Numbered from the stretch's first letter, positions 45,857 to 56,002 are shown. The stretch is DNA of 60,906 nucleotides from Oscillospiraceae bacterium (GCA_029227055.1 JAQXZE010000004.1:1-60906); one strand, 5' to 3'. The notes: a model not told the origin generated them from the letters alone. Numbers and translations: made by a program.

Positions 45857-46923
45857 TGGAAATGAATATTGCGTTACTAAAGGGTGACGGTATAGGCCCT
45901 GAAATAGTAGACAGTGCCGTTTGTGTTTTAGAAAAAATAGGGGAGAAGTTCGGTCATAAATTTAATTTTACACCGTATCTTATAGGCGGCTGTGCAATTG
46001 ACGCTGTGGGCGAGCCGCTACCTAAAGAGACTGTTGAGGGTTGCCTTGCCGCTGATAGCGTATTGCTCGGCGCAGTAGGCGGACCCAAGTGGGATACCCT
46101 TCCCGGAAATATGCGTCCCGAAAAGGCACTGCTCGGTATAAGAGCTGCTATGGAGCTTTATACAAATCTTCGCCCTGCAAAGCTTTATCCCGCTTTAAAG
46201 GACGACTGTCCGCTTCGTGCTGATATAGCAAAGGACGGATTTGATATTTTAATCGTCCGCGAGCTTACAGGCGGTATCTACTTTGGAGACAGAGGCTACC
46301 GCGAGGGTAAGTACGGTGAGGAAGCTTATGATACAGAGTGCTACAGCCGTTTTGAAATTGAGCGTATAGCAAGAGCTGCCTTTGAAGCGGCAAAGCTTCG
46401 TCGATGCAATGTAATCAGTATTGATAAGGCTAATGTGCTTGAGTCTTCAAGACTATGGCGCAAAACAGTACACGAAATCGCAGAGGAATATCCTGAGGTT
46501 ACCTGTACTGATATGCTTGTTGATAATGCAGCAATGCAGCTTGTTAAAAATCCCTCTCAGTTTGATGTTATTGTAACCTCAAATATGTTTGGTGATATTT
46601 TGTCCGATGAGGCATCCCAGATTACAGGCTCTATAGGAATGTTGGCGTCCTCCTCGCTAGGTGACACAAAGAGAGGTCTTTATGAGCCGATTCACGGCTC
46701 TGCCCCCGATATTGCAGGTCAGAACAAGGCAAACCCGATTGCTACAATTCTTTCTGCTGCTATGATGCTTCGCTACGCCTTTTCTCTTGAAGCAGAGGCT
46801 AAGTGCATTGAGGACGCAGTAGATGCAGTTTTAGAGGCAGGAATCCGTACTGCCGATATAGCAAAAGATGGTAAGTCTATAGGCACTAAGGAAATGACCG
46901 CAGAAATTTTAAAGAGAATATAG
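45856..46923 (+). CDS. leuB: 3-isopropylmalate dehydrogenase
   Basis: The 355-aa NAD-dependent decarboxylating dehydrogenase completes leucine synthesis to 2-oxoisocaproate. [15 protein letters not shown] near 7-21, [15 protein letters not shown] near 135, and [25 protein letters not shown] near 239 are present. It is the last gene of the T-box operon. The stop TAG shares its last base with a REPIN (46923-46987), so the element abuts the coding end exactly. Confidence 0.97.
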   Translation: MEMNIALLKGDGIGPEIVDSAVCVLEKIGEKFGHKFNFTPYLIGGCAIDAVGEPLPKETVEGCLAADSVLLGAVGGPKWDTLPGNMRPEKALLGIRAAMELYTNLRPAKLYPALKDDCPLRADIAKDGFDILIVRELTGGIYFGDRGYREGKYGEEAYDTECYSRFEIERIARAAFEAAKLRRCNVISIDKANVLESSRLWRKTVHEIAEEYPEVTCTDMLVDNAAMQLVKNPSQFDVIVTSNMFGDILSDEASQITGSIGMLASSSLGDTKRGLYEPIHGSAPDIAGQNKANPIATILSAAMMLRYAFSLEAEAKCIEDAVDAVLEAGIRTADIAKDGKSIGTKEMTAEILKRI

Positions 46924-46987
46924 TAGGGTCGATTCACGAATCGACCGCAATCTGTGTATATACGGGCAATTCGTGAATTGCCCCTAC
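46923..46987. repeat. REPIN-like paired palindrome, copy C
   Basis: Left unit GTAGGG with arms GGTCGATTC/GAATCGACC and inverted right unit with arms GGGCAATTC/GAATTGCCC ending CCCTAC. The spacer GCAATCTGTGTATATAC differs from copies A and B. It begins at the last base of the leuB stop. Confidence 0.85.
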
Positions 46988-47034
46988 ATAAATGAATATT
47001 TATCATAATCAAACTACAATTTGAAGGTAAAGAT

Positions 47035-48228
47035 ATGAATTTAAACGAATTAAATATCGCTCTTTCTTCGATAAGTCTTTATAAAGGGGTTTTGGGAGAA
47101 AAGGTGTTTGAAAATCTGCTTTCACTTTTAAGATTGCCGGAAAACACTGCCGAATTTTTAAAGGTAAAATGCTATTCGGATTTTGTATCGGCACTTTATG
47201 AAGAGGGCTGTGATTTTGGCGAGTACATAGAAAAGGCGCTTCGATGTGACGATAATGTTTATGTAAGAAGCTATGCCGCGGGGGACGATATACCAAGGCT
47301 TATGCAAGACTGCTTTATGCGTGAGCTTGGAATTTTCACCCACCTTACAGAAATTTCGGCAGAAGCCTTGATTTCGGAATTAAGGTTAAACCCCGATTGC
47401 CCGAAATTTTATAACACCAAAAAGGATTTTTGTAATATTATCCCCGAAAGTCTTAAAAATTCACATAAATTCGGTTACGGAATTTATGCTAAATACGGTA
47501 TGTTCTCGCTCGATAACGAGGGTAAAATTATCCCCGTTTTATCGCCTGATAGTATTAGTCTTTCTTCCCTTATAGGCTACGATAACGAGAGGCGTCAGGT
47601 GTTAGAGAATACAAGGGGTCTCTTAAACGGCAAGCCCTCTGCAAATGTGCTTCTTTGCGGAGACGCGGGTACAGGCAAGTCCTCTACCGTAAAGGCGGTT
47701 GCAAACGAGCTTCGAGGCGACGGTATAAGACTAATTGAGGTTAGAAAAGACCAACTAAGGCATTTGCCCTCCGTAATGGGAGAGATTGCGCATAATCCTC
47801 TTAAATTCATTATATTTATAGACGATTTATCCTTTTCGCCCGATGATGATGCATTTAGTTCGCTAAAGGCTATTTTAGAGGGCTCTGCGGCGGCAAAAAC
47901 CTCTAATGCAGTAATCTATGCAACAAGTAACAGACGCCACATTATAAAGGAAACCTTTTCTGCCCGTGAGGGTGACGAGATTCACCGCAAGGATACTATT
48001 GAAGAATCGCTGTCGCTTTCTGCCCGCTTTGGTCTTACAATACTTTTTGCAAAGCCCAACAAGCAGCTTTATCTCGATATTATTCACGCGCTAGCCGAGG
48101 ATAACGGTATTGAGGTAAACGCTGAGCTTGATATTAAGGCAGAGGCGTTTGCGCTCGCAAAGGGTGGTAGGTCTGCCAGAACGGCAGGTCAGTTTATAAA
48201 TAATGTTTTGACAATTTCACAAAACTAA
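47035..48228 (+). CDS. DUF815-type AAA+ ATPase
   Basis: The 397-aa protein resembles DUF815 family ATPases. The Walker A motif LLCGDAGTGKSS is near residues 203-214 and the Walker B IIFIDDLSF near 261-269, followed by YATSNRRHII and ARFGLTILF as in AAA+ sensor regions. The N-terminal 180 residues are a helical family-specific region without a clear function. It lies between leuB and ilvA on the same strand, after the REPIN. The cellular role of this family is not established; loading or remodelling of a partner is only a guess. Confidence 0.85.
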   Translation: MNLNELNIALSSISLYKGVLGEKVFENLLSLLRLPENTAEFLKVKCYSDFVSALYEEGCDFGEYIEKALRCDDNVYVRSYAAGDDIPRLMQDCFMRELGIFTHLTEISAEALISELRLNPDCPKFYNTKKDFCNIIPESLKNSHKFGYGIYAKYGMFSLDNEGKIIPVLSPDSISLSSLIGYDNERRQVLENTRGLLNGKPSANVLLCGDAGTGKSSTVKAVANELRGDGIRLIEVRKDQLRHLPSVMGEIAHNPLKFIIFIDDLSFSPDDDAFSSLKAILEGSAAAKTSNAVIYATSNRRHIIKETFSAREGDEIHRKDTIEESLSLSARFGLTILFAKPNKQLYLDIIHALAEDNGIEVNAELDIKAEAFALAKGGRSARTAGQFINNVLTISQN

Positions 48229-48256
48229 TTTTATGTTTAAAAAGAAGGAATTTTTT

Positions 48257-49450
48257 ATGTTAACACTCGATAAGGTTTATAATGCAGGTTATGTACTAAA
48301 AAATGTAATTCGCAAAACCGATGTTATTATGGCACCGAATATCAACCCCGAATCTGAGGTTTATCTTAAAACCGAAAACCTACAAATTACGGGCTCCTTC
48401 AAGGTTAGAGGCGCGTACTATAAAATGTCGCAGCTAACTGAAGAGGAAAAAGCTCACGGTGTTATTGCCTGCTCTGCGGGAAATCACGCTCAGGGCGTAG
48501 CCCTAGCGGCTACTAAAAACGGCATTAAATCGGTAATTTGTCTGCCTGACGGCGCCCCCATTTCAAAGGTTGAGGCAACCAAGAAATTCGGCGCCGAGGT
48601 TTGTCTTGTTGAGGGCGTTTATGATGACGCTTACAAAAGAGCTCTTGAGCTCAGAGACGAAAAGGGATACACCTTTATACACCCCTTTAATGACGAAAAT
48701 GTAATTGCAGGTCAGGGCACAATAGCCTTAGAGCTTATAGACCAAATTCCCGACCTTGATGCAGTTGTAGTGCCGATAGGCGGAGGCGGACTTATTTCGG
48801 GTGTGGCATTTACCATTAAAAGCTTAAATCCGAAAATTAAGGTTTACGGTGTTCAGGCACAGGGCGCACCGAGTATGGCAAACTCTGTAAAGGACGGCGA
48901 AATTGAGCGACTTGATAGCGTTTCCACCATCGCTGACGGTATTGCCGTTAAGGAACCCGGTGACCTTACCTTTGAGCTTTGCAGCAAGTATGTTGACGAA
49001 ATCGTAACTGTTAGCGACGATGAAATCTCTGCCGCAATCTTAGCCCTTATCGAACAGCAAAAGCTTATAGCAGAGGGTGCGGGTGCAGTAGCGGTTGCCG
49101 CTGTTATGTTCAATAAAATTCCTGTTAAAAATAAAAAGGTTGCCTGTCTTATCTCGGGCGGTAATATTGATGTTACTATACTTTCCCGTGTTATAAAGCG
49201 CGGACTTATGATGTCGGGCAGAAGCTGTCAGTTAATGCTCGAGCTTGTGGATAAGCCCGGTCAGCTTATGAATGTATCGAGAATTATTGCCGAAAAGGGA
49301 GGAAATGTTACCTCTGTTCTTCACGAGCGTTCAAGCGAGGGCTCTGATGTTAACGGTTGTTATCTGCGTATCAATATGGAAACGAGAAACTACGCTCATA
49401 TTGAGGAAATTAAAAAAGCCCTTACGGACTTTGGATTTAAAATTATATAA
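48257..49450 (+). CDS. ilvA: threonine ammonia-lyase with ACT domain
   Basis: The 397-aa PLP enzyme deaminates threonine to 2-oxobutyrate, the entry to isoleucine. TGSFKVRGAYYKM near residues 46-58 holds the PLP lysine; SAGNHAQGVA and the phosphate-binding GGGGLISG follow. The C-terminal 75 residues (LELVDKPGQLMNVSRIIAEKG) form one ACT domain, as in the TdcB/IlvA short form. ATG 48257 is chosen for its AAGAAGGAA site; ATG 48233 would add eight residues over that site. ridA follows after 14 bases, and the neighbours supply the rest of the isoleucine pathway. Confidence 0.95.
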   Translation: MLTLDKVYNAGYVLKNVIRKTDVIMAPNINPESEVYLKTENLQITGSFKVRGAYYKMSQLTEEEKAHGVIACSAGNHAQGVALAATKNGIKSVICLPDGAPISKVEATKKFGAEVCLVEGVYDDAYKRALELRDEKGYTFIHPFNDENVIAGQGTIALELIDQIPDLDAVVVPIGGGGLISGVAFTIKSLNPKIKVYGVQAQGAPSMANSVKDGEIERLDSVSTIADGIAVKEPGDLTFELCSKYVDEIVTVSDDEISAAILALIEQQKLIAEGAGAVAVAAVMFNKIPVKNKKVACLISGGNIDVTILSRVIKRGLMMSGRSCQLMLELVDKPGQLMNVSRIIAEKGGNVTSVLHERSSEGSDVNGCYLRINMETRNYAHIEEIKKALTDFGFKII

Positions 49451-49464
49451 AGAGGTTTTACGCT

Positions 49465-49836
49465 ATGAAAATTATATCTACTGATAAAGCTCCTGCCGCA
49501 ATAGGCCCCTATTCGCAGGCGGTAATTTCGGGCAATATGCTCTACACTTCGGGACAAATCGCTATAAACCCCGAAACAGCAACGGTTGTTGAGGGCGGAA
49601 TTGAGGCTCAGACCGAGCAGATTATGAAAAATTTAGGCGAGGTTTTAAAGGCTGCGGGGGTTGACTTTACCGCCGCTGTTAAAACTACTTGTTTCTTAGC
49701 CGATATAAATGATTTTGCCGCATTTAACGAGATTTACGGCAAGTATTTTACAGGCAAACCCGCAAGAAGCTGCGTTGCAGTAAAGGACCTACCCAAAGGT
49801 GTTCTTGCAGAGGTTGAGGTTATAGCTGAGCTATAA
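49465..49836 (+). CDS. ridA: RidA family reactive enamine/imine deaminase
   Basis: The 123-aa YjgF/YER057c/UK114 protein hydrolyses 2-aminoacrylate and related enamines released by PLP enzymes such as threonine ammonia-lyase. IGPYSQAVISGNMLYTSGQI near 13-32 and the conserved Arg in PARSCVAVKDLPKG near 99-112 are present. It is placed directly after ilvA, a sensible pairing because RidA removes the toxic intermediate made by it. A strong terminator follows. Confidence 0.96.
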   Translation: MKIISTDKAPAAIGPYSQAVISGNMLYTSGQIAINPETATVVEGGIEAQTEQIMKNLGEVLKAAGVDFTAAVKTTCFLADINDFAAFNEIYGKYFTGKPARSCVAVKDLPKGVLAEVEVIAEL

Positions 49837-49852
49837 AATTTATAAAAAAACA

Positions 49853-49885
49853 AAAAAGAGCAATCGCAAACTGCGATTGCTCTTT
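49853..49885. terminator. bidirectional terminator between ridA and the cyclophilin gene
   Basis: AAAGAGCAATCGCA and TGCGATTGCTCTTT form a 14-bp perfect stem with a 3-base loop, T-rich on the plus side and A-rich upstream, so it can serve both convergent genes. Confidence 0.88.
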
Positions 49886-49892
49886 TTGACTT

Positions 49893-50492
49893 TTAACCTA
49901 TAATTTCGATTACTTCAATAACCACATCGTTAACGGGTTTGTCCCCACCGTCTACTTCTGTTTCGGCGATTTTATCAACAACCTCCATACCCTCGAAAAC
50001 CTGACCGAATACTGTGTGGCGGAAATCGAGCCAAGGTGTGCCGCCGAGCTCCTTGTAAGCTTCGGTAATTTCTGTCGGGAAGCCTTGCTCTGCGGTAAGT
50101 CCTTCTAGCTGTTCAATCATTCCGTCGGGCACCTTTTTCGCCTGAACGATAAAGAACTGACTGCCGTTTGTACAGGGTCCCGCATTCGCCATTGAAAGCG
50201 CACCTCTAAGGTTATGAAGGTCAGGGGTGAATTCATCTTCAAAAGAGTGTCCCCAAATAGAATTGCCACCCATACCTGTAGCGGTAGGGTCGCCCCCCTG
50301 AATCATAAAGTCTTTAATTACACGGTGGAAAACAATGCCGTTATAATAACCATTTTTAGCGTGGGTAGTAAAGTTTTCAACCGCTTTGGGAGTTTTCTCG
50401 GGGAAAAGCTTTATTTTAATATCGCCCATATTAGTGTGCATAATTGCAACGGTATCTTCATTTGTGGGCTTAGTTAACTGAATACAAGACAT
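49893..50492 (-). CDS. peptidyl-prolyl cis-trans isomerase, cyclophilin type
   Basis: The 199-aa cyclophilin speeds proline isomerisation in protein folding. [50 protein letters not shown] and [18 protein letters not shown] are the family blocks; the catalytic Arg is in FHRVIKDF. There is no signal peptide, so it is cytoplasmic. It carries an insert ([31 protein letters not shown]) longer than in minimal cyclophilins. ATG 50492 has TAGGAGG at 8 bases; an ATG at 50516 overlaps that region. Confidence 0.94.
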   Translation of the reverse strand: MSCIQLTKPTNEDTVAIMHTNMGDIKIKLFPEKTPKAVENFTTHAKNGYYNGIVFHRVIKDFMIQGGDPTATGMGGNSIWGHSFEDEFTPDLHNLRGALSMANAGPCTNGSQFFIVQAKKVPDGMIEQLEGLTAEQGFPTEITEAYKELGGTPWLDFRHTVFGQVFEGMEVVDKIAETEVDGGDKPVNDVVIEVIEIIG

Positions 50493-50562
50493 AAATTTAT
50501 ACCTCCTAAAAGTCATGCCTTTAATTTTAACAGAAACAAAACAATATTACAAGCAAAAGAAT

Positions 50563-52395
50563 TTATTTGCCTTGATTAAAGAAATTATAAACCGACTCTG
50601 CCGCCGTCTTGGTCATACCCTCGGCGCAAGAAAGCTCATCTATCGTAGCCGATTTAATTTTTGAAATGGTTTTAAAATGCTTTAAAAGGGCGGCTGCTCT
50701 TGCTTTCCCGATACCCTCAATCTCTAAAAGCTCGCTTAAAAGCATTTTTTTTGTTCTACTCGCCTTATGGTAGCCGATAGCAAAGCGGTGTACCTCATCC
50801 TGAATGGCAGTTACAAGGGTAAAGGCAGACCTTGTTGATTTTATCGAAATATCCTCACCGCCCGCCGTTATAGCTCGGGTTTTGTGCTTTGAATCCTTTA
50901 CCATACCAAAAAGGGCAATATCTAAATTATGTTTTAAAAGTATCGGGCGTACCGCCGATAGCTGACCCTTGCCGCCGTCAAGCAAAATAAGGTCGGGGAG
51001 TCTCGAAAAGCCCTCGTCCTCACCCTTTTTATATTCATTAAAGCGCCTGTCAAGAACCTCTGCCATAGAACGATAATCGTCCTGACCCGAAAAGCTCTTG
51101 ATTTTGAACTTTTTGTACATGGCTTTTGCAGGTCTGCCGTCCTTGAAAACTACCATACCAGCTACATTTTCGCTGCCTGCGGTATTCGAAATATCGTAGG
51201 CTTCGATATATCTCGGAACCTGTTTTAAGCCGAGCAGGTGGGCAAGCTCGTCTAAAGCAGACATTTCTCTGCCGCTTCGCTCGGTTTTTTCGGAGAGGTT
51301 TTCTGCCGCATTACTGCGGCACATTTTTACAATTTCAAGTCCTTCACGAAGCTTTGGTATTATAATGGCAACTTTTTTGCCCGATTTTCCACTAAGCCAC
51401 TGTTCTAAAAGTAAATTGTTTTCAGTATCGGTATCAAGTAATATTCGAGGGGGAATATCCTCGCGCTCAAGATAATACTGCTGTAAAAATTCAGAGTAGA
51501 GCCTTGCCTTATCGGTAATTCCTTCAACAAAATAATGCCGTTTATCCGAAAGGCGCCGATTTCTGAAGCTTAAAACACTTACACACGCCTTTTCCCCTAA
51601 AAAAACGCTGGCAAAAACATCTTGGGCAGGGTAGGATATCTGCACAACCTTTTGCTTTTGGCGCATTTTGTTAATGGCGGATATACGGTCCCTGATACGC
51701 GCCGCCTGTTCAAAATCAAGCTTTTCGGAGGCTTGCTCCATCTGCTCTGTTAAATAGGCGGTTAACTGCTCACTGTCACCCTTTTTGATAAATTTTATTG
51801 CTTCGTCAAGAGTATTGTTATAATCTGAAAGAGAGGTTTTGCATCTGCAGGGCGCGTCACAAATTCCTATGTGGTAATTAAGACAGGGCTTTGAGGGTTT
51901 GTCAAAGCTTCGGTTACAGTCGGGAAGCTTGAAAATTTTTCTGACTTCGTCTACCGTCTCTTTTACTATATACCACGAATTAAAGGGGCCTATATACTGT
52001 CCGCTTTTCTCCTTTAGTTTGGTTGGCAGTATCTTGCGCCATTTATCGTCGGTAATTTTAATATAATGGTAGCCCTTGTCGTCCTTTAAAAGTATGTTGT
52101 ATTTGGGTTTATGTTGTTTAATGAGGGAGTTTTCAAGGATTAGCGCCTCAAATTCGCTGTCGCAGAGGATATATTCAAAGTCTGATACCCTTTGTACCAT
52201 TTGGCGCACCTTTTCGGTATGCTGATTTCCGCTGCCGAAATACTGAGTTACTCGGTTTTTAAGCGCTTTTGCCTTTCCAATGTATATAATATTACTGTTT
52301 TTATCCTTCATAATATATACGCCGGGTGTTAGCGGCAGCTTGTTTGCCTTCTGCTTTAAGGCTTTAATTTTCTCGTTGGTTTCTTGGCTATACAA
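50563..52395 (-). CDS. uvrC: excinuclease ABC subunit C
   Basis: The 610-aa nucleotide excision repair nuclease cuts on both sides of UvrAB-marked lesions. The GIY-YIG domain starts PGVYIMKDKNSNIIYIGKAK near 24-43. A UVR motif is near residues 210-245, the RNase H-like C-terminal nuclease domain follows (YDISNTAGSENVAGMVVF near 398) and a tandem HhH region ends the protein (LLEIEGIGKARAAALLKHFKT). The start is TTG 52395 with GGGAGTGAT upstream; no ATG is near. Confidence 0.96.
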   Translation of the reverse strand: MYSQETNEKIKALKQKANKLPLTPGVYIMKDKNSNIIYIGKAKALKNRVTQYFGSGNQHTEKVRQMVQRVSDFEYILCDSEFEALILENSLIKQHKPKYNILLKDDKGYHYIKITDDKWRKILPTKLKEKSGQYIGPFNSWYIVKETVDEVRKIFKLPDCNRSFDKPSKPCLNYHIGICDAPCRCKTSLSDYNNTLDEAIKFIKKGDSEQLTAYLTEQMEQASEKLDFEQAARIRDRISAINKMRQKQKVVQISYPAQDVFASVFLGEKACVSVLSFRNRRLSDKRHYFVEGITDKARLYSEFLQQYYLEREDIPPRILLDTDTENNLLLEQWLSGKSGKKVAIIIPKLREGLEIVKMCRSNAAENLSEKTERSGREMSALDELAHLLGLKQVPRYIEAYDISNTAGSENVAGMVVFKDGRPAKAMYKKFKIKSFSGQDDYRSMAEVLDRRFNEYKKGEDEGFSRLPDLILLDGGKGQLSAVRPILLKHNLDIALFGMVKDSKHKTRAITAGGEDISIKSTRSAFTLVTAIQDEVHRFAIGYHKASRTKKMLLSELLEIEGIGKARAAALLKHFKTISKIKSATIDELSCAEGMTKTAAESVYNFFNQGK

Positions 52396-52478
52396 GGCTT
52401 TTATATCACTCCCTCGTGCTTGACTTATCTATCTAAAAGTAATATAATTATTATATATTGGTAGTTGGGGTAAATGCG

Positions 52479-52832
52479 ATGAAAAGGCTTTTATTAGCGG
52501 TTCTATTGGTATCTTTAATAGTGGTTTTGTCAGGCTGCAAAAAGGCAGAAAAGCAGGACGATATGTCCTCGCCGTTTAAGGTTACATTGCCTAGCGATAA
52601 CAGTGTAAACGGGTATAGAATTGAGCCCGATAAAAATGTCACACAAAGCAGCGAGTCTGATACTAACCCTGACACAGAAACTACCTACTACGCCAATGTT
52701 AAAACCAAGAAAATTCATTTAAAAGAGTGCACTTATGCAAAGAATACAGATAAAGATAACATTTACATTACCGATAATAGAGCAGAGCTTATAAATATGG
52801 GATATTCTCCCTGTAAGCGCTGCAACCCTTAA
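52479..52832 (+). CDS. small secreted lipoprotein with C-terminal Cys/His domain
   Basis: The 117-aa lipoprotein has signal peptide MKRLLLAVLLVSLIVVLSGC with the lipobox Cys near residue 20, then a hydrophilic linker. The C-terminal 45 residues, YYANVKTKKIHLKECTYAK...NRAELINMGYSPCKRC, match the small Ada-like domain with three Cys and one His that appears at the end of extracellular nucleases and some ComEC-linked hydrolases. Here it stands without a catalytic domain. It is likely attached to the outer face of the membrane. A TTG at 52458 would add seven residues with no better site. Function unknown. Confidence 0.8.
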   Translation: MKRLLLAVLLVSLIVVLSGCKKAEKQDDMSSPFKVTLPSDNSVNGYRIEPDKNVTQSSESDTNPDTETTYYANVKTKKIHLKECTYAKNTDKDNIYITDNRAELINMGYSPCKRCNP

Positions 52833-52911
52833 AACCATTATACTATTTTTACAAGGTTTCGGCAAGGGTAATTTAAAGTCTTAAAAATATGTAACGAACA
52901 AGAAAAAATCG

Positions 52912-53433
52912 TTACCAAATAAAATTCGGGCTATCCTTTATTCCGTATATCAGCATTACCGCCGTTGCGGCAAGGAGACTGTAGCAATTATACGGACTTT
53001 TCTTTAACACCTTTATCTCGCAAGGCTCTACCATGTTTCCGTTTATATCGGTGATGCTTCTTTGAAGGCAGAGCAGTACTGAGTCTCTTTCGTTGCTTGA
53101 TACAGTAAGGGTGTTTTTCCTGCCCATTCCGCAGGTGATAATAGGCAGATTGTTGCTTTTTAAAAGCTTTAGGCCTGTAAGATTGTTTTCCGAGCAGATA
53201 CCTATAATATTAGACGGCAGCTGTTGATTTTTAAAATTCCAAAGGCGCTCTCCTAAAACAACAGTGCCCTTGTTCATTGTGATTTTTGATGTTTTGTGGC
53301 GACTTACAACGCAAAGCGGACTTATCCCTTCGGTGACCTCGCTGTCACTTATAATTGTGGCTTTGCACCCATGAAGAATTTTAGCAAAAGAATCCTCAAA
53401 ATCAGTTTTTTTATCCGATAATACGATAATCAT
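52912..53433 (-). CDS. hypothetical protein, 173 aa
   Basis: No family is recognised. The N-terminal part reads MIIVLSDKKTDFEDSF and the middle has an alternating alpha/beta pattern (VVSRHK, GTVVLGER, IIGICSENN, LPIITCGMG), similar in layout to a Rossmann-like or Mur-ligase N-terminal fold, but no nucleotide motif is evident. The C-terminus has a weakly hydrophobic stretch (YSLLAATAVMLIYGI) that could touch the membrane. It faces copA divergently with about 60 bases between the two, so some promoter sharing is possible. Gene reality is supported by length and an in-frame start preceded by a GGAGTG. Confidence 0.7.
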   Translation of the reverse strand: MIIVLSDKKTDFEDSFAKILHGCKATIISDSEVTEGISPLCVVSRHKTSKITMNKGTVVLGERLWNFKNQQLPSNIIGICSENNLTGLKLLKSNNLPIITCGMGRKNTLTVSSNERDSVLLCLQRSITDINGNMVEPCEIKVLKKSPYNCYSLLAATAVMLIYGIKDSPNFIW

Positions 53434-53492
53434 TTTATCACTCCGCAGTTAGTATTTGCGACAACAAAAAAATTATTAAAGAAGGAAGTTAA

Positions 53493-55727
53493 ATGAAAAC
53501 CGAACTTTTTGAAATTACGGGTATGTCTTGTGCGGCTTGCTCGGCGTCTGTCGAGAGGGTTTGCCGTCGGCTTGATGGGGTAATTGACTGCAGTGTAAAT
53601 TTAATTTTAGGCAGACTTACCGTAACCTATGACGAAGAAAAGCTTTCAAGTGACGACTTTTTAAGGGTTGTAGAAAAGGCAGGATTCGGTATAAAGCCTT
53701 TTGCCGAAAAAAGCGAGGGTAAAGCGAGCTTTAAAAAGCCTATTGAAGAAAAGAAGCCGAAGGCCCCTTATGACCTTATAATTGCAGGAATCGCGGCGGC
53801 ATTTTTGCTTTATATTTCTATGGGACAAATGCTATTTGAAAACATTTATATGCCAAAGATTTTTGATATAAATGAAAACCCTTATAACTTTGCAATTATT
53901 CAGCTTTTGCTGACACTGCCTGCTTTATTTGTAGGTCGAAAGTTCTTTAAGGTGGGAATACCGTCCTTGTTTAGAGGAAATCCTAATATGGATTCCTTAG
54001 TCGCTGTGGGAGTTGGCGCTTCCTTAATATACAGTATTGTAATGACCTTTACTATAAATTCTAATCCTCACGCCGTTCATAACCTTTATTTTGAATCGGT
54101 AGCAGTGGTGATAGTTCTTATAAGGCTTGGAAAATATTTGGAGGAGAGAAGCCGAAACCGCACGAAAGGCGCTATTGAAGCGTTAATGTCGCTAGCCCCC
54201 GATTATTCAACACTTATCAGAAAGGACGAGCAGATAAGGGTTCCTACCGAACAAATAAAGGTAGGGGATGTACTGCTTGTTCGCGCGGGTGAAAAAATAC
54301 CCCTTGATGCTGAAATATTAGAGGGTGGCGGCAGTGTTGACGAATCAATGCTGACGGGAGAGAGTATGCCTGTAGAGAAAACTGTGGGCGACACCGTTAC
54401 AGGCGGCAGTCTTAATATCAACGGCGCTCTTTTTATAAAGGTAATCAGGGTAGGCGAGGATACAACCCTTTCAAAAATTATAAAGTTCGTAGAGGAAGCC
54501 CAAGGCAAAAAAGCCCCCATTTCTAAAACTGCTGATAAGGTAGCGGGTGTTTTTGTACCCGTTGTTATGGCGATAGCTGTAGTGTCGGCGGTAGTTTGGT
54601 TTTTAATAAAGGGAGATTTTTCCTTTGCTCTTAAAATATTTACAAGTGTTTTAGTGGTTGCCTGTCCCTGCGCTTTGGGACTTGCTACCCCTACCGCCGT
54701 TATGGTAGGAACGGGACTTGGCGCCCAAAACGGTATTTTAATCAGAAACGGCGAAGCGCTCGAAATAATCGGTAAAACGAAGGTTGCTGTATTTGATAAA
54801 ACAGGTACAGTAACAAAAGGTACACCCGTTGTAACCGATATGTTTTCAGAAAACGAAGAAACGCTTATAAGCCTTGCGGCATCGGCAGAGTCGGTATCAA
54901 GTCACCCCTTAGCCCTTGCGGTTTTAGAGTATGCAAAGGCAAAAAATATATCCTTTGATTCGAGTTTTAGCGAATTCGAAAATTTAGCAGGAAAGGGCAT
55001 AAAGGCTACAGTCGGTGAGAAAAAGATACTTGCAGGAAACAAAACCTTAATGCTTGAAAACGGTGTGGATACAAAGGCTTTTGATGAGGCTGCCGACAAA
55101 ATAACTATGATGGGAAAATCCCTTATATATGTATCGAGTGACGGCGTGCTTTTAGGAATAATTGCGATAGCCGACGAGTTAAAGCCGACCTCTGTAGACG
55201 CCATATCGCGTCTTAAAAAGCAGGGAATAAAAACCGTTTTACTGTCGGGAGATAACAAAAGGTCTGCAGAATATATAGGCGAGTTACTCTCTGTTGACGA
55301 GGTTTATTCAGAGGTATTACCCGAAGAAAAAGCCGAGATAATAGAGAATATAAAGGCAAAATACGGAACAACCTTGATGGTTGGCGACGGCATTAACGAC
55401 GCCCCCGCGTTATCCTCTGCCGATATTGGTTGCGCTATAGGCGGCGGCAGTGATATAGCTATTGAGGCGGCGGATTTGGTTCTTATGAAGAGCGACCCTG
55501 TTGATGTGTCAAAGGCCATAAACTTAAGCCGTATGACTATTAAAAATATTAAAGAAAATCTTTTTTGGGCGTTTTGTTATAACACCGTTTGCATACCCAT
55601 AGCGGTAGGTATTTTTTACAGCATCGGACTTCTTATGAACCCAATGCTTGGCGGTCTTGCAATGTCGCTAAGCTCGGTTTGCGTAGTATCAAACGCGCTT
55701 AGACTTAAATTAAAGAAATTAAAATAG
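53493..55727 (+). CDS. copA: copper-exporting P-type ATPase
   Basis: The 744-aa P1B-type ATPase pumps Cu+ out of the cell. One N-terminal HMA domain carries [10 protein letters not shown] near residues 10-18. Eight membrane helices are expected. TGES near 287, CPCALG in helix 6 near 390 (metal site), DKTGT near 431 (phosphorylated Asp), SHPLA near 470 and [10 protein letters not shown] near 632 complete the machine. Met-rich YN...MxxxS residues near the end ([14 protein letters not shown]) match the Cu class. AGAAGG precedes the ATG. copZ follows after 18 bases. No CsoR or CopY regulator is in the window. Confidence 0.95.
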   Translation: MKTELFEITGMSCAACSASVERVCRRLDGVIDCSVNLILGRLTVTYDEEKLSSDDFLRVVEKAGFGIKPFAEKSEGKASFKKPIEEKKPKAPYDLIIAGIAAAFLLYISMGQMLFENIYMPKIFDINENPYNFAIIQLLLTLPALFVGRKFFKVGIPSLFRGNPNMDSLVAVGVGASLIYSIVMTFTINSNPHAVHNLYFESVAVVIVLIRLGKYLEERSRNRTKGAIEALMSLAPDYSTLIRKDEQIRVPTEQIKVGDVLLVRAGEKIPLDAEILEGGGSVDESMLTGESMPVEKTVGDTVTGGSLNINGALFIKVIRVGEDTTLSKIIKFVEEAQGKKAPISKTADKVAGVFVPVVMAIAVVSAVVWFLIKGDFSFALKIFTSVLVVACPCALGLATPTAVMVGTGLGAQNGILIRNGEALEIIGKTKVAVFDKTGTVTKGTPVVTDMFSENEETLISLAASAESVSSHPLALAVLEYAKAKNISFDSSFSEFENLAGKGIKATVGEKKILAGNKTLMLENGVDTKAFDEAADKITMMGKSLIYVSSDGVLLGIIAIADELKPTSVDAISRLKKQGIKTVLLSGDNKRSAEYIGELLSVDEVYSEVLPEEKAEIIENIKAKYGTTLMVGDGINDAPALSSADIGCAIGGGSDIAIEAADLVLMKSDPVDVSKAINLSRMTIKNIKENLFWAFCYNTVCIPIAVGIFYSIGLLMNPMLGGLAMSLSSVCVVSNALRLKLKKLK

Positions 55728-55745
55728 TTTTAGGAGAGATATAAA

Positions 55746-55940
55746 ATGGAATTTAAAATTTCGGTACAGGATATGCACTGTGAACACTGTGTAAAAAGAA
55801 TTGATACAGCACTCGAAGAAGCAGGCCTTTCCTACGATATCAGCCTAGAGGATAAAACCGTTAGTATAACAGGCTGTGAGAAGTGTTTAGAAAAGGCGGT
55901 ATCTGCTATTGAGGACTTAGGCTTTACCCCTGAAGTTTAA
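55746..55940 (+). CDS. copZ: copper chaperone, HMA domain
   Basis: The 64-aa single HMA domain has VQDMHCEHCVKRIDTALEE near residues 6-24 with the CxxC metal site. Such chaperones carry Cu+ to CopA. It lies 18 bases after copA with AGGAGA upstream, so the two form an operon. A second Cys pair (GCEKC near 47-51) is less usual. Confidence 0.93.
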   Translation: MEFKISVQDMHCEHCVKRIDTALEEAGLSYDISLEDKTVSITGCEKCLEKAVSAIEDLGFTPEV

Positions 55941-55963
55941 AATTTAATCCCTCACAAAAAAAT

Positions 55964-55998
55964 CACCCTTTTCGTAGTATGTAATACGAAAGAGGGTG
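55964..55998 (+). promoter_or_regulatory. hairpin sequestering the yunB ribosome binding site
   Basis: CACCCTTTTCGTA and TACGAAAGAGGGTG pair across 8 bases. The 3' arm contains the GAGGGTGG that would serve as the yunB binding site 4 bases before ATG 56003. There is no T-run after it, so it is not a standard terminator. Confidence 0.55.
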
Positions 55999-56002
55999 GA
56001 AA

